Source: CAYFSC01 sp964345695 (GTDB taxonomy: Bacteria; Bacteroidota; Rhodothermia; Rhodothermales; Salinibacteraceae). From it: 26,383 nucleotides of DNA. Positions 14,936 to 22,256 of this stretch are shown piece after piece. The stretch lies in contig CAYFSC010000023.1 in NCBI GenBank assembly GCA_964345695.1, positions 1-26,383 on the forward strand. The letters run 5' to 3'. Position 1 is the first letter of the stretch. Each line of letters begins with the position of its first letter. Both the position numbers and the translations under genes were made by a program. The notes under the pieces were generated by a model. It was not told where the DNA came from and did not search any database. It saw nothing but the letters and a program-made list of their open reading frames with translations.

Positions 14936-14985
14936 GGGCAGGTGGACTGACGATCGGGAGACAACGGGGTAGACCCGACCTGCCC
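14936..14985. other. Inverted repeat in the dnaG-ppk1 spacer
   Basis: GGGCAGGT (14936-14943) and ACCTGCCC (14978-14985) are perfect 8-bp complements around a 34-nt loop that itself holds a CGGG/CCCG hairpin. It starts 13 bp past the dnaG stop on the minus strand. It could be an attenuator, a processing site or a weak terminator. Confidence 0.4.
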
Positions 14986-14997
14986 GTCGGCAATCCC

Positions 14998-16947
14998 TCA
15001 CTCCAGAAACTCGCGGTTCTTGATGCGCTTGCGCAGTTGATGCAGGGACATCATCTGCTGCTGCAGGCGCCGCAGGGCCTCGTCGTCGCCGTTGCGGTCG
15101 GCCTGGTAGATGCGCTCGCGCTGCTGGTGGATGGCGTCGTTGACACGGTCGAGTTTGAGCAGCGTCATCGCGCTGGCCGCGGCCTCGCGCGGCTCCTGAT
15201 TGAGACGCGGCACGCGGATGTCCTTGCGCCGCGCCCAGTTCTCGGACGGTTCGTACTCGTTCATCATCACCGACGCCGCGAGGCTCTGCAGATCGTCGCC
15301 GAACTCGCCATTGAGCACCTTCTCAGACTGCACGGCATCGTCGTTGTACATGGTGACGAAGGTCTCCACCAGTTCGCGCGGCGTGCCCTCCGTAAACTCG
15401 TCGAGCGCCATGTTGCCGAGGATGAACGCGATCATCGGGCGGCCCTCCTCCAGCATCAGGCGGAAGAGGACCTTTTCTTCGGGCAGGGACTCGTCGGGCG
15501 CATCGACTTCGGGGGCCGGAGCCTCACGGGGCGGATGCTCGGCTCCAGCGGGAGCGCCCGCCTCGGCCGGCACCTGCTCCTTTTGCCGCTGACGGATTTC
15601 TTGGCGCTTCTGCTGGCGACGGTCCCGACGCTCGGCCTTCTTCTCGTGCTCCTCCCGCGCCTCTTCGAGCATGCGAAAGAGGTCCGAATCCGGCACGTCG
15701 ACGACATCGCTCGTGCGCACGACATACTCGCGCCGCAGGTTCGGATCCGGGATTTTGGCGATCGACTCCATGATGTCGCGCTGCACCTCCACCCGATCCT
15801 CCGGGGTGTCGAGCTGCCCCCGACGCCGGGCCCGTTCGTAACAAAACGTAGGCAGGTCCTTTCGTGCCTCCGCGAGGTGGTCCGCGAAGGCCTCTCCCCC
15901 GTGGGCCTGCACAAACGAGTCCGGATCTTCGCCCTCCGGCAGCTCCACGGCATACGCGCCCATGCCCTCTTTCAGCGCCAGATCCATCGCCCGCTCGGCG
16001 GCCCGTCCGCCCGCCTCGTCGGCGTCGTAGAGCATCAGCACACGCTTGGCATAGCGGTCGAGCGTCTGCACCTGCTCGGACGTCAGGGCCGTCCCGCTCG
16101 ATGCGACGACGTTCTGGATTCCTTCCTGGAAGAGCGAGAGAACATCAGTGTAGCCCTCGACGAGCAGCACCTCTTCCTCCTTCCGGATCGCGCGCTTGGC
16201 CTGGTAGAGGCCGTACAGGACTTCCTTCTTGTGGTAGACCTTCGTCTCCGGCGAGTTGATGTACTTCGGCTGGTCGCTGTCGCCGTTCAGAATGCGCCCC
16301 GCAAAGCCCAGCACCTTGCCGATGTGCGAGAAGAGCGGAAAGATGACGCGGTTGCGGTAGCGGTCGTAGTAGCCGCTGCCGTCGTTTCGCTCGATGATGA
16401 GTCCCGCCTTTTCGAGCGTCTCCGGCGGAATCTGCTCCTCGTTTGCCGCAGTGAGCAGCGCGTCCCAGGAATCCGGTGCGTAGCCGAGGCCGAACTTGGT
16501 GATTGTTTTCGGCGTGTATCCGCGTCCCTTCAGGTAGTCGAGCGCCGTCTCGCCGCGCTGCGTCTGCGTGAGTTGGCGGTAGAAGAACCGACCGGCAAAC
16601 CGAAGGGCATGCAGGATGGACTCGCGCTCGTTGGCCGCCTCGGTATCGACCTCGTCCTCAGGGATCGGAATGCCGTAGCGCTCCGCGAGGATGCGGGCGC
16701 TTTCCAGAAAGCCGACGCCCTCGATGTCCTGGATGAATTTGAATACGTCGCCTCCATTTTGGCAGCCAAAGCAGTAGTACAGGTTCTGCTCCGGATCGAC
16801 GCTGAAGGACGGCGTGCTCTCGTTGTGGAACGGACACAGCCCCTTGTACCGGGAGCCGCTCCGCTTCAGCTGCACGTAGTCGCCCGCCACGTCCACGATG
16901 TCGGCCGCAGCGCGGACCTCCTCAATGGTTTCGTCCGGAATGGGCAT
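14998..16947 (-). CDS. dnaG: DNA primase DnaG
   Basis: DnaG synthesises RNA primers at the replication fork. The 649-aa protein shows the CHC2 zinc-binding domain (C38, H41, C59, C62 in LCPFHNE ... YYCFGCQNGGD), the catalytic core with the RNA-polymerase-like segment YYDRYRNRVIFPLFSHIGK (193-211) and FAGRIL, and a TOPRIM domain with VEGYTD (263-268) and LYDADEAG (306-313). Beyond about residue 440 is a highly charged Arg/Glu/Gln coiled-coil-like linker, then a Pro/Ala/Glu-rich stretch, and a C-terminal helicase-binding-like domain (from about 510). The ATG at 16947 fits the family N terminus exactly. It lies upstream of ppk1 on the same strand. Confidence 0.97.
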   Translation of the reverse strand: MPIPDETIEEVRAAADIVDVAGDYVQLKRSGSRYKGLCPFHNESTPSFSVDPEQNLYYCFGCQNGGDVFKFIQDIEGVGFLESARILAERYGIPIPEDEVDTEAANERESILHALRFAGRFFYRQLTQTQRGETALDYLKGRGYTPKTITKFGLGYAPDSWDALLTAANEEQIPPETLEKAGLIIERNDGSGYYDRYRNRVIFPLFSHIGKVLGFAGRILNGDSDQPKYINSPETKVYHKKEVLYGLYQAKRAIRKEEEVLLVEGYTDVLSLFQEGIQNVVASSGTALTSEQVQTLDRYAKRVLMLYDADEAGGRAAERAMDLALKEGMGAYAVELPEGEDPDSFVQAHGGEAFADHLAEARKDLPTFCYERARRRGQLDTPEDRVEVQRDIMESIAKIPDPNLRREYVVRTSDVVDVPDSDLFRMLEEAREEHEKKAERRDRRQQKRQEIRQRQKEQVPAEAGAPAGAEHPPREAPAPEVDAPDESLPEEKVLFRLMLEEGRPMIAFILGNMALDEFTEGTPRELVETFVTMYNDDAVQSEKVLNGEFGDDLQSLAASVMMNEYEPSENWARRKDIRVPRLNQEPREAAASAMTLLKLDRVNDAIHQQRERIYQADRNGDDEALRRLQQQMMSLHQLRKRIKNREFLE

Positions 16948-17039
16948 GGGAACGCGGTCAGTTGCGGCTCACGTTTGTGTGTATGGCATGTGTTCGCGCG
17001 AGGTCCGTCGGGGATGTGCGAGCCCTCTGGACGCTCGAA

Positions 17040-17083
17040 GCCTCCGCAGCGTCCACGCCTCCAGAGCGTCCAATGCCTCCCGA
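17040..17083 (-). repeat. Nonamer tandem repeat behind the small lipoprotein gene
   Basis: Plus-strand 9-mers gcctccgca, gcgtccac (8 nt), gcctccaga, gcgtccaat and gcctcccga run from 17040 to 17083, ending three bases short of the stop codon of the minus-strand lipoprotein gene. They share gcctccgca and gcgtcca words with the array behind ppk1, 4.4 kb away. The pattern weakens into ctctggacgctcgaa on the far side. Confidence 0.7.
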
Positions 17084-17086
17084 ACG

Positions 17087-17233
17087 TCACCCCCGCGGGC
17101 CCGTGTCGACAGTCGTCACGGCCTGCGACTGATCTTCGTCTTCCACCGGCCCGATGTCCGGCTTTTCAGAGCACTGGCAGGACGACAGGCCGACGCACAG
17201 AAAAAGAGCGGCAAACGCGAGAAGTCGTTTCAT
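17087..17233 (-). CDS. Small lipoprotein, 48 aa
   Basis: Reading the minus strand from the ATG at 17233 gives a 48-residue protein. It begins MKRLLAFAALFLCVGLSSCQ, a textbook lipoprotein signal: Lys-Arg n-region, hydrophobic core, and lipobox LSSC with the lipidated Cys at 19. The mature part is only 30 residues, acidic (EKPDIGPVEDEDQSQ) and ends DTGPRG. Codons are GC-rich at third positions like neighbouring genes. There is no Shine-Dalgarno box, as usual here. It lies upstream of dnaG on the same strand and is divergent from dapD. The role is unknown; it is a small envelope lipoprotein anchored to the outer or inner membrane. It is easily missed because of its size. Confidence 0.78.
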   Translation of the reverse strand: MKRLLAFAALFLCVGLSSCQCSEKPDIGPVEDEDQSQAVTTVDTGPRG

Positions 17234-17517
17234 GGAGCGCAGGGATGAATTCATGCGATGGGTGTCGTGTGTGGGACAGGATACCCGGCGGGGCGTTTCT
17301 TTCGCAACCCTTCAGCGCCGCGCCCGACAGAGATTTCACGCCGCCTCGGTTTACAATGGGGAGCCTACTCTGGAGATTTTTTCTTCCCTATGCCTTGGCG
17401 CTCTGTACGTGGCTGTGCACCCCGGACGGCTGACGGCGGTCCGCGGTCCGTTTGTGCCGCAGCACCGGGGCGGCTTTCTTGACGCTGCAGCTTTTCTCAC
17501 ACACTCAGTACGACTCT

Positions 17518-18351
17518 ATGGACGACCTCCGCGACCGCATCACCGATCTCGTCGCGCAAGGCGATGAGGTCAATCCCGGCGCCGCCAAAAATGCCGTGGC
17601 CGATCTTCTTCGCGCGCTGAACAGCGGAGAGGTTCGCGCTGCGTCTCCCACCGACGACGGAGGCTGGACGACGAACGCCTGGGTGAAGAAAGGCATCCTG
17701 CTCGGCTTCCGCGTCGGGCGCATCGTCGACTATTCAACGGACGCCTTTCCGTTCTACGACAAGAACACGTACCCCGTGAAGCCGCTGCGCAAGGCGGACG
17801 GCGTGCGGCTGGTGCCGGGTGGGTCGTCGGTGCGCACGGGATCGCATCTGGCACGGGGCGTCGTGTGCATGCCGCCGATGTACGTGAATGTGGGTGCCTA
17901 CGTCGACGAAGACACGATGATCGACTCGCACGCACTCGTGGGAAGCTGTGCACAGATCGGGAAGCGCGTGCATCTCTCGGCCGGATCGCAGATTGGCGGC
18001 GTGCTGGAGCCGGTGAACGCCACACCCGTCGTCGTGGAGGACGACGTGTTCGTGGGCGGCAATTGTGGCATTTTTGAGGGCTGCCGCGTGCGCGAAGGGG
18101 CCGTGCTGGCCTCGGGCGTGCAACTCACGGCCTCGTCAAAGGTGTACGATCTGGTGCACGAGACCGTCATCACGGGCACATCGGAGGAACCGCTCACCCT
18201 CCCGCCACGCGCCGTCGTCGTCTCCGGCAGCCGCGCCGTCGACTCTCCGTTCGGACGCGACCACGGCCTCTCGCTCTACGCCCCGATGATCGTCAAGTAC
18301 CGCGACGCCTCCACCGAGGCCGCCACGGCGCTGGAAGACGCCCTTCGGTAG
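17518..18351 (+). CDS. dapD: 2,3,4,5-tetrahydropyridine-2,6-dicarboxylate N-succinyltransferase
   Basis: DapD succinylates tetrahydrodipicolinate in the succinylase branch of diaminopimelate/lysine synthesis. The 277-aa length is typical. The N-terminal helical domain (1-95) includes WTTNAWVKKGILLGFR. The left-handed beta-helix of hexapeptide repeats follows (about 110-235): PGGSSVRTGSHLARGVVCMPPMYVNVGAYVDE, SHALVGSCAQIG, HLSAGSQIGGVLEP, VEDDVFVGGNCGIFEGC, then the C-terminal segment with PPRAVVVSGSRA. The ATG at 17518 was chosen; 22 in-frame upstream residues are Cys/Ser/Thr-rich and not conserved. It stands alone on the plus strand. The 284-bp spacer upstream is shared with the divergent lipoprotein gene. 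A heptad repeat begins in its stop codon. Confidence 0.96.
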   Translation: MDDLRDRITDLVAQGDEVNPGAAKNAVADLLRALNSGEVRAASPTDDGGWTTNAWVKKGILLGFRVGRIVDYSTDAFPFYDKNTYPVKPLRKADGVRLVPGGSSVRTGSHLARGVVCMPPMYVNVGAYVDEDTMIDSHALVGSCAQIGKRVHLSAGSQIGGVLEPVNATPVVVEDDVFVGGNCGIFEGCRVREGAVLASGVQLTASSKVYDLVHETVITGTSEEPLTLPPRAVVVSGSRAVDSPFGRDHGLSLYAPMIVKYRDASTEAATALEDALR

Positions 18352-18399
18352 TTTCGGGTTCGGAGTTCCGAGTTTTGAGTTCGGAGTTCCGAGTTCCGG
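18351..18399 (+). repeat. Heptad tandem repeat beginning in the dapD stop codon
   Basis: There are seven contiguous 7-mers from the G of the TAG stop: GTTTCGG, GTTCGGA, GTTCCGA, GTTTTGA, GTTCGGA, GTTCCGA, GTTCCGG. The register is exact over 49 bp. Adjacent GTTCGGA and GTTCCGA units are mutually complementary (TCGGA/TCCGA), so the transcript can form a series of 5-bp hairpins. The remainder of the spacer up to 18536 shows nothing recognisable. Confidence 0.85.
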
Positions 18400-18536
18400 G
18401 GCCGAAGTTGGAGCTCTGGTACTCGGTCGGATTGGAAATGTCGCTACAACCGGAAGGGACGGGGCACGGCAGGCGCGTGAGCTTCGTCCGAGACGTGACA
18501 ACGGCCGACGTTTCTGTTTCCGCATTCACGACCGGC

Positions 18537-18875
18537 TCAGTAACTCCGAGCGCGTCCCCCGCCATCGACACCGACACGTTGATTCGGAAACGGCATACGG
18601 TCAGCCTTCCGCGTTCGGCGTGGGATCCCGGCGGGGGCATCGGCCGAGGGATCGTGAGAATCGGCCTCGACGGCGGCGATGCCGGTTCGCTTGAGCGGCG
18701 CGCGGATCAGGCCTGTGAAGCTCTGATCGTCGGGGGCATCCCAGCCGTCCAGGCCGAACTCGATCGTCGACGGGTCGTCGCACCGGCCGACGGTCCGGCC
18801 CGTCAGATCCTGAATGAATTCGGCGCTCCGCTCGCCGAACGCGAGACGCCGAACTCGCAACTCCGACCTCGACCC
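18537..18875 (-). pseudogene. Coding-like stretch in frame behind a methyltransferase stop
   Basis: Directly after the TGA of the minus-strand methyltransferase the same frame stays open for 112 codons. From about 18833 it reads like protein: AEFIQDLTGRTVGRCDDPST, IEFGLDGWDAPDDQSFTGL, IRAPLKRTGIAAVEADSHD. My rough count gives about 81% GC at third codon positions against about 73% at first positions, the order expected of real genes here; the opposite strand shows the reverse. There is no ATG or GTG near the start, only TTG at 18860, and the first codons are made of the heptad repeat. It may be a gene remnant, a small gene with a rare start, a readthrough extension, or chance. I do not recognise the family. 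Confidence 0.35.
18834..18875 (-). repeat. Heptad tandem repeat immediately after the methyltransferase stop
   Basis: On the minus strand, six 7-mers follow the TGA without a gap: GGGTCGA, GGTCGGA, GTTGCGA, GTTCGGC, GTCTCGC, GTTCGGC. It has the same period and GTTCGG word as the arrays behind proS and dapD, again with the G/T-rich strand as coding strand, although this gene lies on the opposite strand. Confidence 0.7.
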
Positions 18876-19706
18876 TCACCGCGTCGCCACGAGCCAGCCG
18901 TAGCGCAGGGCGCCGATGCGGTACGCGAGCCAGAGCCGGAGCACGGTGCGCGCGAAGATGCGGTCCGGTTCGGATGAGTCCAACAGAAACCGCTGCACGT
19001 CGCGGTCGGTGGCGAGAGCGCGCAGCGCGCGTCCGATGACGACACTCCACGTGCGCTGCACCTGCCGGCTCACGTCGTCGAAGCGCTCGACGGTGAGTCC
19101 CGCATTGCGGGTCCACGTGCGAAGCGTCGAGGCGGTGGGCAGCGCGGCGAGACGGCCCTCATCGCGGATCGGGTCGAGCAGCCAGCGCCGTGCCCAGCCC
19201 GGCGGATCTTCGGCTGCCAGCCACGCACACACGACGAGCCGCCCGCCCGGACGCAGCATGCGCGCCGCCTCGTGGAGGACGCCCGATCCGCCGTCGATAT
19301 GCGAGAGGCTCTCGATCAGAACAACGGCGTCGATCGACGCGTCGGGTACGTCGTTCGCCCGGACGTCCTGGAGCCGGTAGTCCGGGCGCGGACCCTCTAC
19401 GATCTGTGATTCGGCGTAGGCGTGCTGCGCGTCCGAGACGGTGAAGGCCGTCACATGCGCGCCGTAGTCCTCGGCGAAGACCCGGGCCGGGGCGCCGTAG
19501 CCCGAGCCCACGTCGCACACGCGAGCGCCGTCTATGAGCCGGGCATCCTCCGCCACCCGGTGCACGAGATGCCGTACGGCGTGCGTCTGGTCCCACGACG
19601 GATCGGCCCAGAGGCCGTGATGAAGGTGCTCCCCCCAGAACCGCCGGTAAAAGCGGTCGAGCCGGTCATAGTGGTTCGCGACGGCAGACGGGCTTCGTTC
19701 GGACAC
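18876..19706 (-). CDS. Class I SAM-dependent methyltransferase
   Basis: The 276-aa protein has the Rossmann methyltransferase fold: motif I VCDVGSGYGAPAR (63-75), post-I segment VTAFTVSDAQ, motif II around ASIDAVVLIESLSHI, and the LRPGGRLVVCAWL strand. The N-terminal HYDRLDRFYRRFWGEHLHHGLW (12-33) resembles the gamma-tocopherol/sarcosine-dimethylglycine methyltransferase group. The substrate could be a small amine or a lipid quinone and cannot be assigned from sequence. The C-terminal part (about 190-276) is Arg-rich. No ATG exists near the start; the GTG at 19706 was chosen because it precedes the conserved HYD segment, whereas the farther in-frame TTG at 19772 adds unconserved residues. The same frame continues open after its stop. 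Confidence 0.78.
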   Translation of the reverse strand: MSERSPSAVANHYDRLDRFYRRFWGEHLHHGLWADPSWDQTHAVRHLVHRVAEDARLIDGARVCDVGSGYGAPARVFAEDYGAHVTAFTVSDAQHAYAESQIVEGPRPDYRLQDVRANDVPDASIDAVVLIESLSHIDGGSGVLHEAARMLRPGGRLVVCAWLAAEDPPGWARRWLLDPIRDEGRLAALPTASTLRTWTRNAGLTVERFDDVSRQVQRTWSVVIGRALRALATDRDVQRFLLDSSEPDRIFARTVLRLWLAYRIGALRYGWLVATR

Positions 19707-20113
19707 GGCTATGTGTTGAACCAGGTGCAGGTAGAAGGAGTCAAGGACCCGTGGGGCACGGGCTGCGCACAACCGAGGAACGCCGCTCCCGGGCCCCCAC
19801 GTTCCGCCTCTCTTCTTACTCGCCTCCGACCGCGTCAGTGCTCATTCTACGTGTTTTCAGTCTCTCCGCACCCGGTAAGAGCGCGATCGTCCCCGGGCTC
19901 TTTCGGATTCTCCGGAGAGAGGACACACAGAATCACGGTAGACGCTGCACTAAGTGCATCTCACGTCCCCTATCGTAATCGTTCCGCAACGGAACGGAGA
20001 TGGTCGGATCCGTTGCGCCGCACGACCTTCCTCTGCAGTGGGGTTGAATCCACGCCCCCTGTTCGATTTGTTGGATGTGTTTGTCTTGTTCCTCTCTGCC
20101 CTCCCCCTCGTTC
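19707..20113. other. 407-bp divergent spacer with two compact hairpins
   Basis: I see no credible gene here. It should hold the divergent promoters of the methyltransferase and the galT-type gene. Two tight hairpins with 3-nt A-containing loops lie 21 bp apart: TGCAC-TAA-GTGCA (19946-19958) and CGTTCCG-CAA-CGGAACG (19980-19996). A TCTCCGGAGA palindrome precedes them. They could be operators or 5'-UTR structures of the downstream gene. Confidence 0.45.
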
Positions 20114-21127
20114 ATGCCCGCCTCCCCCTCTCAGCAAGCCCGTCAGGATCTCATCACGCAGACGTGGGTGCTTTGTGCACCGACGCGCGGACACCGCCCG
20201 CACGACATCGACGAGGCCAGCGCCCGGGATCCAACCGACCACACCCCGGTGGAAGGCTGTCCGTTCTGCCCCGGCCACGAAGAGATGCTGCCCCGCGTTC
20301 TCTGGCAGTTGGATGCCGACGACAATGCCCCCTGGCGCACGCGCGTCGTGCCGAACAAGTATCCGGCGATGACTCCCGAGGCGTCGTCGGACGAGCAGCG
20401 ATGCAGCCTCTACCATCTGCGCGGCGGCCACGGGCGCCAAGAGGTCATCATCGACACGCCGTACCACTACCGCTCCATGGCCCACATGGCCGTCAACGAC
20501 GTGGATGCGGTGCTGCAGACCTACCTCGCACGCTACCGGCAGTACCGCGAGGCCGACGGCGATCTCATCCCCCACGTCTTTCGGAACCACGGAACGGACG
20601 CCGGCGCGTCGCTGCCGCATCCGCACAGCCAGCTCATTGCAACCCCGCTCCCCCCTCCTCACATCGAGCAGGAGGAAGCCCGTGCCCACGCCCTCCATGC
20701 CGAGACAGGGCGCTGCCCGTACTGCGAGATGATCGAGAAGGAACTGCGCGCCGAGGCGCGCTTGGTGGCTACGAACGACGACTTCGTGGTCTTCGTCCCG
20801 TACGCCGCTCGTGCGCCCTTCACCCAGTGGATTTTGCCGCGCACCCACGAGCCGGAACTCGGGCGGCTGGACGGGGCACAGCGACGAGCCCTGGCCGACG
20901 CGCTGCACGAAGCGACGAGCCGCCTGCACCAGGCCCTCGGCGACCCGGATTACAACTTCTTCTTCCGCACGGCGCTGGAGTATGAGTCGGAGGCCCCGCA
21001 TTTGCACTGGTCGCTACGCATCCGGCCGCGTACGACCGTCGATGCCGGATTCGAGCTGAGCACGGGACTGAGCATCAACCCGTCGCTGCCAGAGCGCGAC
21101 GCGGAGGTGTTGCGGTCCATCGCCTGA
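20114..21127 (+). CDS. galT: Galactose-1-phosphate uridylyltransferase family protein
   Basis: GalT swaps UMP between UDP-glucose and galactose-1-phosphate in the Leloir pathway. The 337-aa protein shows both halves of the GalT/HIT fold: zinc-site CPFCPGHE (C49, C52), FRNHGTDAGASLPHPHSQL with the nucleophilic His in HPH (H171), a second CPYC (201-204), and a C-terminal domain with FNF-like YNFFFRTALE and HLHWSLRIRPR. The extra CPYC pair and the C-terminal HWSLRI pattern also occur in relatives such as ADP-glucose phosphorylase, so the nucleotide specificity is uncertain. The ATG at 20114 aligns with the family N terminus. No other galactose genes lie nearby. Confidence 0.85.
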   Translation: MPASPSQQARQDLITQTWVLCAPTRGHRPHDIDEASARDPTDHTPVEGCPFCPGHEEMLPRVLWQLDADDNAPWRTRVVPNKYPAMTPEASSDEQRCSLYHLRGGHGRQEVIIDTPYHYRSMAHMAVNDVDAVLQTYLARYRQYREADGDLIPHVFRNHGTDAGASLPHPHSQLIATPLPPPHIEQEEARAHALHAETGRCPYCEMIEKELRAEARLVATNDDFVVFVPYAARAPFTQWILPRTHEPELGRLDGAQRRALADALHEATSRLHQALGDPDYNFFFRTALEYESEAPHLHWSLRIRPRTTVDAGFELSTGLSINPSLPERDAEVLRSIA

Positions 21128-21165
21128 GGACGATCCTTCGCCTGACCTGAGAACGATCCTTCGCC
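21123..21165. repeat. 23-bp tandem duplication covering the galT stop
   Basis: CCTGAGGACGATCCTTCGCC (21123-21142) recurs as CCTGAGAACGATCCTTCGCC (21146-21165), with 19 of 20 identical and a 23-bp period. The first copy contains the galT stop codon. It fills the 40-bp spacer before the convergent DUF2231 gene. Confidence 0.85.
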
Positions 21166-21167
21166 GG

Positions 21168-22256
21168 CTACGAGGTCTCGTCACCGTCGCTCCCCGCCGT
21201 GGCCGACATCTCCCGGAGCCGGACGGTTCCGGTGCCGTTCAGGTACAGCCCCACGGCCCCGTCGCCGGCCACCGTGCCATCGCCATCCACCACCATGCGG
21301 TCTTCGACGAACGCCCGGCGCGTGGTGCCGCTGCCCACGATCCGAATGCGGCGCCATCCCTCCACCGCGTAGGTGCGTGTGTCGTACGTACGCAGTTGCT
21401 GCCCTTCGAGACGGCCCAGAAGCAGCCGATCGTCGTCGATACCGAGGAAGTCGTAGTAGTTCTGGCCGCGGACGTGGTGGGCAATGCGCACCGTTCCGTC
21501 GAAGTCGTCGAGGTTGAGGTTGACGCCGACCTCCACGTCGCCAAACTCGCGGGGAATGGTGACGAAGATGCGCGTATCCTGCAGCCGGAGGGCCAATCCG
21601 CGCTGCCCCGTGCCTTCCGGTTCAAACAGGGAGGCGCGCACCTGCGTGGGGTCGCCGCGCAGCCACTCGACCCGGTCCTTCCATCCGCCCGGCGAGGACG
21701 GAATCCACGTCCACCCCGCGTCGCGCATCGTAAGTCCCAATACCGAGTCGGGCACAGCGCCCGCCTGCGCGGTGGTGTCAGGAGTGGCGCGCTGCTGCTC
21801 CACCATTGCAACGCTCACGCCGTGGCGGTGCACCATCTGCAACCCGTTGCCAGCGGCCTGCCCCATCGGCCAGAGCCCGCAGGCCCCGATAAGCACGACG
21901 ACGGTGTGCACGACGGTCTGCGAGAGCACGTCGGCGACCAGCGTAATTCCCAGCCGCAAAAGCGCGTAGATGCCCGTGTACAGCATCGTGTACCAGCTCC
22001 ACGTCTGATGCTCCGTCAGCGTCGTGGCAATCGCTCCGTCCGGAACGGCCACGGTCTCGACGGCGCTCGTCCCGGTCACGTACGCCACCGCCGCCATGAT
22101 GCCCGCCAGCACCCACAGCCCGGTGGCTGCGTGGAGGCCCCCGTCCCACCGCTTCCAGGACAGCGAGAGCACGTCGACCAGCACCGCAGCCACCAGCAGC
22201 ACCAGTGGGGCGTGCGCAACGAGGAGATGAACATTCGAAATCCACTCGGGAAGCAC
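21168..22256 (-). CDS. DUF2231 membrane domain fused to a lectin-like domain
   Basis: The 362-aa protein has an N-terminal DUF2231-like module with four transmembrane helices (about 9-31, 42-61, 90-110 and 115-131) and conserved-looking His at 10 and 15 (NVHLLVAHAPLVLL), as in the family. After a short linker (150-175), residues about 175-350 form a soluble beta-rich domain with WKDRVEWLRGDPTQVRASLF, DFDGTVRIAHHVRGQNYYDF and YAVEGWRRIRIVGSGTTRRAF. This is the pattern of a concanavalin/LamG-like or DUF1080-like jelly roll. The tail is acidic. The start is GTG at 22256; no in-frame ATG fits before the first helix. Function is unknown; heme or sugar binding is only a guess. It is convergent with galT. 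Confidence 0.72.
   Translation of the reverse strand: MLPEWISNVHLLVAHAPLVLLVAAVLVDVLSLSWKRWDGGLHAATGLWVLAGIMAAVAYVTGTSAVETVAVPDGAIATTLTEHQTWSWYTMLYTGIYALLRLGITLVADVLSQTVVHTVVVLIGACGLWPMGQAAGNGLQMVHRHGVSVAMVEQQRATPDTTAQAGAVPDSVLGLTMRDAGWTWIPSSPGGWKDRVEWLRGDPTQVRASLFEPEGTGQRGLALRLQDTRIFVTIPREFGDVEVGVNLNLDDFDGTVRIAHHVRGQNYYDFLGIDDDRLLLGRLEGQQLRTYDTRTYAVEGWRRIRIVGSGTTRRAFVEDRMVVDGDGTVAGDGAVGLYLNGTGTVRLREMSATAGSDGDETS

Noticed and set aside
14917..17433. Very long plus-strand open frame (over 800 codons) opposite dnaG
   Set aside because: It is the antisense shadow of a GC-rich gene; dnaG on the minus strand has all catalytic motifs, and the plus frame has no recognisable domain.
18375..18977. 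Plus-strand frame of 200 codons opposite the coding-like stretch
   Set aside because: Its first codon positions are more GC-rich than its third, opposite to the pattern of real genes here; it also overlaps the methyltransferase 3' end on the other strand.
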